Source of the DNA: Mycteria americana
Taxonomy: Eukaryota; Chordata; Aves; Ciconiiformes; Ciconiidae
Assembly (NCBI RefSeq): GCF_035582795.1
Contig: NC_134366.1
Location: forward strand, 11,438,161 to 11,502,160
Reading direction: 5' to 3'
Length of the DNA: 64,000 nucleotides
The notes under the pieces: model-generated
Databases searched by the model: none
What the model saw: the letters and a program-made list of their open reading frames with translations, nothing else
Told to the model about the DNA's origin: nothing
Shown: positions 59,451 to 64,000 of the stretch, piece after piece
Layout of the letters: every line of letters starts with the position of its first letter
Position numbering within the stretch: the first letter of the stretch is position 1
Program-made: the position numbers and the translations under genes

Positions 59451-62400
59451 ATAATCAGCTTTCAAATTCTGTAATAGTCCCCATTCCATTTGTTTGAGCT
59501 CTTCTGCAAACCAAAACCAGTCAATATGTCTTGTTAAGGGCTTAATTTATATCTTTCAATTTTGCATTTGCTGTAGCATAATATTTCTCAATATTTCTCA
59601 GTGTTGTTAGCTGTTCTGAAGAGGTAGGTGCTCGACTGAAATTGTTTACTTTCAGCCTGTGATAGCAGTACAGCATATGCTGCTTTACTATGCAGACAAA
59701 CAGAAAACCAACAATAATTTCCATAGAAGTTCTCACATCTGATTGGACTTTTCTGGATTGTAATTTTTAAAAACATGATTAATTCAGATTTTATGAAATA
59801 TTATATGTAAAAATTCACTACTTTTTAAAGTAGTATTTATGACTTCTGCTAATATTTTAATTTTTAACATAGAATCATAGGATTATTAAAATCCTACCCC
59901 TCCCAGTATCAGTTTATATTCAAAATTAAGACTTGTCATATTTTCTGCCATATATAGTTGACTTACAGACTTTTCCTGGTTTATTTTTTAAAGTTTTTGA
60001 GTAAACTATTTACCTAGTTTTTATACAGTTTGAAGACTATAGGATGAAAAATAGTTTATTATATGCTTATCCCATATAAATAATGCTATTCTGTATTGCT
60101 TAAAAAATGTACGTAACAGATGACTAATGTCACTGAAAAAAAAGATAAAAACTGTTTCAATTCCTGAATCATCAATTGAGTGCATGTGAAACTTCTGAAA
60201 TAATTGGACTTCAAAACAAATTTGGGCCGGACAGAAAGTACCGTAGACTGTAGGCAGTGTAGGAGAATGGGTTATGTGACTTGCAAGTTGTAGTTGAGGT
60301 GGTCGTGCACCCAAGGCAGGGACAATATGGCAGAAGGAGTTAGCAGCCAAAAACTCATTGTCTTGAGCATCATAACTGCGCAGCGGCAGGTCAGTGCCGC
60401 TCCTTGTCTCCGCCTGAAGCCAAACACACACGTACCTCCCCACATCATATGTCCATCTAGACAAAGGCCTGTCTCCTTTGAAGTGTGGAAAGGGCAATCC
60501 AGCAAATTACCAACACCCACCTCCCGGCAGCCACAGAGGAAGTCCCAGGAGAGACGGATCCCTGGACAGTGACTTGAAATAGCATCTGTCCTCCAGTGCT
60601 AATGCCCAAGCTGTGACAGCCAGCAGGCATGGACTTCCAGAAGCGGACTACCAAAAGGAGGGAGCATTTTGCTGCTCTGCAGGAAAGAAGGATCAAGAAT
60701 TAGGGTTGTTTCAGATCCTATGGACTTGACTTTATTTCTTAAGTTAGGTATTCAGCTAAGTGCAACAAGGCTGTGAAACAGTTTTCTTGAAATAAGTTGT
60801 ATGAGCAATCATCATACTTGTAGAATAGTAAAAGCAAATTAAAAAGTATGAAACCTGACATTTATACATTGTACTAATGTCTACCCTTTCTGCATATATG
60901 AAAAATCTTTGCCATTTTAGATTCAAACTGATGGATTTATTTATCGTGTCTCGTGTGGACTGAATATTTCATTAATACCTTGATTAGTCTTTTAACTGGG
61001 TGCTACATTAGTCACCTGGCTACTGTTTATTTAGCCGGGCACATACCATTTAGCAAATGAACTAAAACATATTTAAGCTTATAATTTGTGTTGCATAGCA
61101 ACCACAGAATGATTTTTTCATAGTATTGAAACTAAAAGTTGACACAGATAACAACAGACTGAGTAACACCACAGGATTCATTTTAAAGGACGACACAGAG
61201 AAACCAGAGAGGCAGAATAGCGTTTTGTACATTTTTCCAAGAATTGTGCATGAACCGCAAGCTAATAATGTAGCTACAACTCTATTTTCAGTTCTGTAAT
61301 GTTCTCTCTTTCAAGAGTACCAAATTACATGCCTCTTTTTGACATATCTGTTCATCTGTTCAAAATAATCTATACCCTGTGATAATAATCTCATATTTAT
61401 TATCATTTTCCTGTCAAGTCAAGTTAAGGCAAAAATGAAAAATGGGCCTTCCACACATGGTTGCTGAGCAACAGCAAATAAAGATTTGCTTTTGTGCTAC
61501 CGCTTCATAAACTAGTCTTTATTCTTGTTGGTGGCCTGTATGAGAGATCTCAATTACAAATGTCTCTCACAAGAATATCGTAGTTTGGACTATAGCAAGT
61601 ATTCTATTTTAACCTATATGATTCAACATGATACATACTTGTAAAAAATAAACAAGTAATTCCCTGAATGTCAGACGCTTTCCTGACATTTATAGTTCTT
61701 TTCATATTTACAATGTTATTTTCTAGATAATAGTTTCTGATGAGATTATTGTACATATTATCTCCTAACATGTTAGAATTGTTACTCCTATTTCTTTTCA
61801 TTTGAATATATAACAAAATTTGATATAGTTAATGCAGCATCCACGAAATCTGCTCATCCTCTGAGGCAGGCTGTTAATAATTTACACGCATTCATTTCCC
61901 TTGATTTTTTTTTTTTTTTTTGATCTTCACATACTTTGATAAATAATCCGAACAGCACGGGAGAGAGATGAAGTTTCACACCATTCCACTTCTCCAGATC
62001 TCCCCTTGCCTGAAGGTAATACTGCCAACCATGCCATCCTTTATTCAGGGGCAACTGTCAGTTTTCAATGGTGCTGTGATTAGACCGTGAAACTGCTTAT
62101 TTCCCTTAAATTATTAATATTAACACGAAACAGTTTTAGAGTTTAAGAGATTAAGTAGAAAAAGCCCCCATTCACTACAGAAGAAAAAAAAATGATCCTT
62201 GTTAACTGGAACAAAAATAAGGAAAATAAAAAGCTTTTCTGAAGAGCCACTCCCTTGAGCGGCTGCAGAGGCCCTTGAAGTACTGAACTGCCGCCCCGTG
62301 GGAGTTGGCCGGTACTGCTGGGTGTCCTGCAGGTTCTTCACACCAAGATGAATTTAAGGCGTGAAAACAGCGCAACTTCATTTATTTTGCCTTATTATTA

Positions 62401-62964
62401 TGCTTTGTTATAAAATAGTTATTTATTATTATTTGCTTTATTATTATGCTCTTACTGTTACCCCTCTTTCCTTATAGGCAGTGTTATAAATCACAGTAAT
62501 TTTACTCTGCTATTAGTACCATGGAAATTGAAAGATTTCTGAAATGCTATAAAATGCTCACAAAAAGGAATTACAATAACAGTATTTGCATAGCTAAACC
62601 CATCCCACTGTAAATATATGGAGTATCACTTTTTGTGATAACCACAGCAAACATTTTCTAGTATAAAGTCATTAACATCTTTCAGAATATTATGTATCAA
62701 TGAGTAAATTTATAATACTAGTTTGTCAGTTAATTTGTTTCAGATGTAAAACACTCCAGTTACATCTGCCATGTCTAGATTACTTGAACCCTATTAAATT
62801 TAACATTCTGAATTATTAGAGATTTACAGCTCTTGTAAGTTTCTGTCTCCTTTCAGCTCTCATTTTATTTTAGTCTTTATGGATAAAGAGAAGAATTGTT
62901 TCTAAAATACAAAAATACTGTTACTATTAATTTTACAAGTGCTCTTAGAGGTTTCTGCTCTTAG
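59451..62964. other. Intergenic DNA upstream of NCAPG2
   Basis: About 3.5 kb is mostly AT-rich and unrecognised. A very short CR1-like tail (ATAGAATCATAGG, near 59871) is too small to call as an element. No exon of a neighbouring gene could be supported. Confidence 0.45.
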
Positions 62965-62982
62965 AGCAGGCGCATCTCCTCC

Positions 62983-63645
62983 GTGACTACCCCACCTTCC
63001 CAGGTGCCCTTGCAAAATAGGTGTGAGGCTCTGCAAGGGGAAGCAAACAATGATGAGGACAATGGTTCATTTAGCTTGGAGGTGTCCCCGAGGTTAAGTT
63101 GGCCTACGCCCTGCGTCAAAACTGCTTTCATAAAGAAAAAAAGACAGGTCATTGTTATAGGGGACTCCCTTCTGAAGGGAACAGAAGGCCCAATATGCAG
63201 AGCGGACCCACTTCTTCGGGCAGTCTGCTGCCTCCCTGGAGCCCTGGTTAAAGATGTGAAGAGAAAGCTTCCTACCCTGGTACGGCCCTCAGATTACTAT
63301 CCATTACTGATTTTTCAGGTAGGCAGCAGCGAAGCTGCAACTAGAAGTCGAGGGCAATCAAGAGAGGCCTTGGGACGACTGGTTAAGGGATCAGGAGCAC
63401 AAGTAGTGCTCTCCTCTATCCTTCCAGTTGCAGGGAATGATGAGGGAAGAAACAGGAAGAGCCAGCAGATCAATACCTGGCTCCGAGCCTGGTGTCACCA
63501 GCAGAATTTTGGGGTTTTTGATCATGAGTCAGTCTACATGACACCAGGCCTGCTGGCAACAGACGGGGTACACCTTTCTCAAAGAGGGAAAAGGATCTTT
63601 ACACAGGATTACACAGCAGGGCTCATTGAAAGAGCTTTAAACTAG
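62983..63645 (+). CDS. CR1 ORF1, SGNH-esterase-like protein
   Basis: This open frame of about 220 codons starts at GTG; no upstream ATG is in frame after the TAG at 62962-62964. It resembles the SGNH-hydrolase domain of avian CR1 ORF1. Block I is seen as VIGDSLLKG (Ser62), block II as CCLPGALV (Gly86), and block V as TDGVHLSQRG (Asp194 and His197). Block III, usually GTND, reads VGSSEA, so the oxyanion-hole Asn (position 116) is Ser. A short N-terminus suggests loss of upstream ORF1 sequence. The frame is otherwise intact. An active esterase is unlikely; the change may be decay of an old copy. Confidence 0.8.
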   Translation: MTTPPSQVPLQNRCEALQGEANNDEDNGSFSLEVSPRLSWPTPCVKTAFIKKKRQVIVIGDSLLKGTEGPICRADPLLRAVCCLPGALVKDVKRKLPTLVRPSDYYPLLIFQVGSSEAATRSRGQSREALGRLVKGSGAQVVLSSILPVAGNDEGRNRKSQQINTWLRAWCHQQNFGVFDHESVYMTPGLLATDGVHLSQRGKRIFTQDYTAGLIERALN

Positions 63646-63802
63646 ATTTGAAGGGGGAAAGGGATAAAACAGGCCCACTAGAGATAAGCCTGAGGGTGGC
63701 ACGCCAATGTTTGAAGGATGGTGTGCTAACGAGGTCCTTTGGTCTGCCATCTCAGTGGAGGTAGGGGCTGGAGATCCATGCAGCAGCAAAGATGAAAGGG
63801 TT

Positions 63803-64000
63803 ATGGATGTGTTAGAAACCACGGAGGCACTTGAGAATGGTCACGTAGGAATTAGGGCTTCTTCCCCCAAAAAGGTGACGGGATCAATAGCCCAACTGAA
63901 TTGCATCTACGCCAACACATGTAGCATGGGCAACAAACAGGAGGAGCTGGAAGCCATTGTGCAGCAGGAAAACTATGATATAGTTGCCATCACAGAAACA
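63803..64000 (+). CDS. CR1 ORF2 N-terminus, APE-type endonuclease (partial)
   Basis: This frame is open to the window end, with ATG at 63803. It includes YANTCSMGNKQEELEAIV and YDIVAITET, the start of the apurinic-endonuclease domain of CR1 ORF2 (catalytic Asn region and the Glu of ITET). It lies 157 bp after the ORF1 stop, as in full CR1 elements. The reverse-transcriptase domain would lie beyond the window. Confidence 0.8.
   Translation, partial: MDVLETTEALENGHVGIRASSPKKVTGSIAQLNCIYANTCSMGNKQEELEAIVQQENYDIVAITET

Larger units (their letters stand above)
62965..64000 (+). mobile_element. CR1 LINE, 5' portion with ORF1 and start of ORF2
   Basis: The element contains the esterase-like ORF1 region and then the N-terminal endonuclease region of ORF2, running off the window. 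Most genomic CR1 copies are 5'-truncated, so retention of ORF1 marks an unusually long copy. The exact 5' end is uncertain; the open frame begins at 62965 after a TAG. Confidence 0.88.

Noticed and set aside
59871..59885. ATAGAATCATAGG, like the 3' tail of CR1
   Set aside because: Only about 13 bases match and no CR1 body lies on either side, so it is too short to call an element.
60021..60497. A 158-codon minus-strand frame upstream of NCAPG2
   Set aside because: It is the longest non-repeat frame but reads through AT-rich sequence, lacks splice support, and shows no recognisable domain. An exon of an upstream neighbour could not be shown.
62120..62341. Minus-strand frame with KNLQDTQQYRPTPTGRQF, which looks protein-like
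   Set aside because: No GT donor follows the protein-like part and no partner exon or family could be found.
1..64000. CRISPR array, tRNA, rRNA or operon-like structure
   Set aside because: No regularly spaced repeats, cloverleaf-like A/B-box genes or clustered short-spaced genes were found; the window is a spliced vertebrate locus.

Overview
The window is vertebrate nuclear DNA, almost certainly from a bird. The evidence is long AT-rich introns with GT-AG splice sites, a CpG-island promoter, and an interspersed-repeat load made up of CR1 LINEs and avian-type endogenous retroviral LTRs. I saw no mammalian SINEs and no prokaryotic gene arrangement. The species cannot be fixed from the sequence alone.

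One gene fills most of the window. Read on the minus strand, 27 coding exons between 57202 and 5481 join without a phase error into a protein of about 1153 residues. It matches condensin-2 complex subunit G2 (NCAPG2, CAP-G2) along its whole length; the human protein has about 1143 residues. Transcription starts in a CpG island (about 57740-58490) that carries a CDE/CHR-like cell-cycle element and a TCTCGCGAGA element. A non-coding first exon is spliced to the exon holding the ATG. A short last exon ends at 5481, with a candidate poly(A) signal at 5346-5351. Further downstream on the same strand, three small exon-like blocks (2105-2012, 1653-1614, 1461-1409) are in phase with each other and with NCAPG2 exon 26. 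They lead to a good AATAAA at 995-1000, so they may be an alternative 3' end or the tail of another gene.

The rest is mobile DNA. The region past the NCAPG2 stop (2.6-5.0 kb) holds two copies of one LTR family in opposite orientation. One of them sits inside an older CR1 with a perfect 5-bp target duplication. A third copy lies 90 bp downstream of exon 8 (37205-37749) and a fragment lies at about 15.5 kb. Intron 5 (40944-50767) is a nested pile. It contains an LTR of a second family split by a CR1, a CR1 split by an LTR-like insert, and another CR1 in the opposite direction. A CR1 of about 1.3 kb with reverse-transcriptase remnants lies in intron 6. The right edge (from about 62965) is the 5' part of an unusually long CR1. 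Its ORF1 is an SGNH-esterase-like protein that lacks the usual oxyanion-hole Asn, and its ORF2 runs off the window.

No tRNA, rRNA, CRISPR array or prokaryotic feature was found. The most useful points to follow up are the alternative 3' exons, two candidate in-frame alternative-splicing events in NCAPG2, the cell-cycle promoter element, a 26-bp perfect palindrome in intron 26, and the CR1 with an altered esterase.
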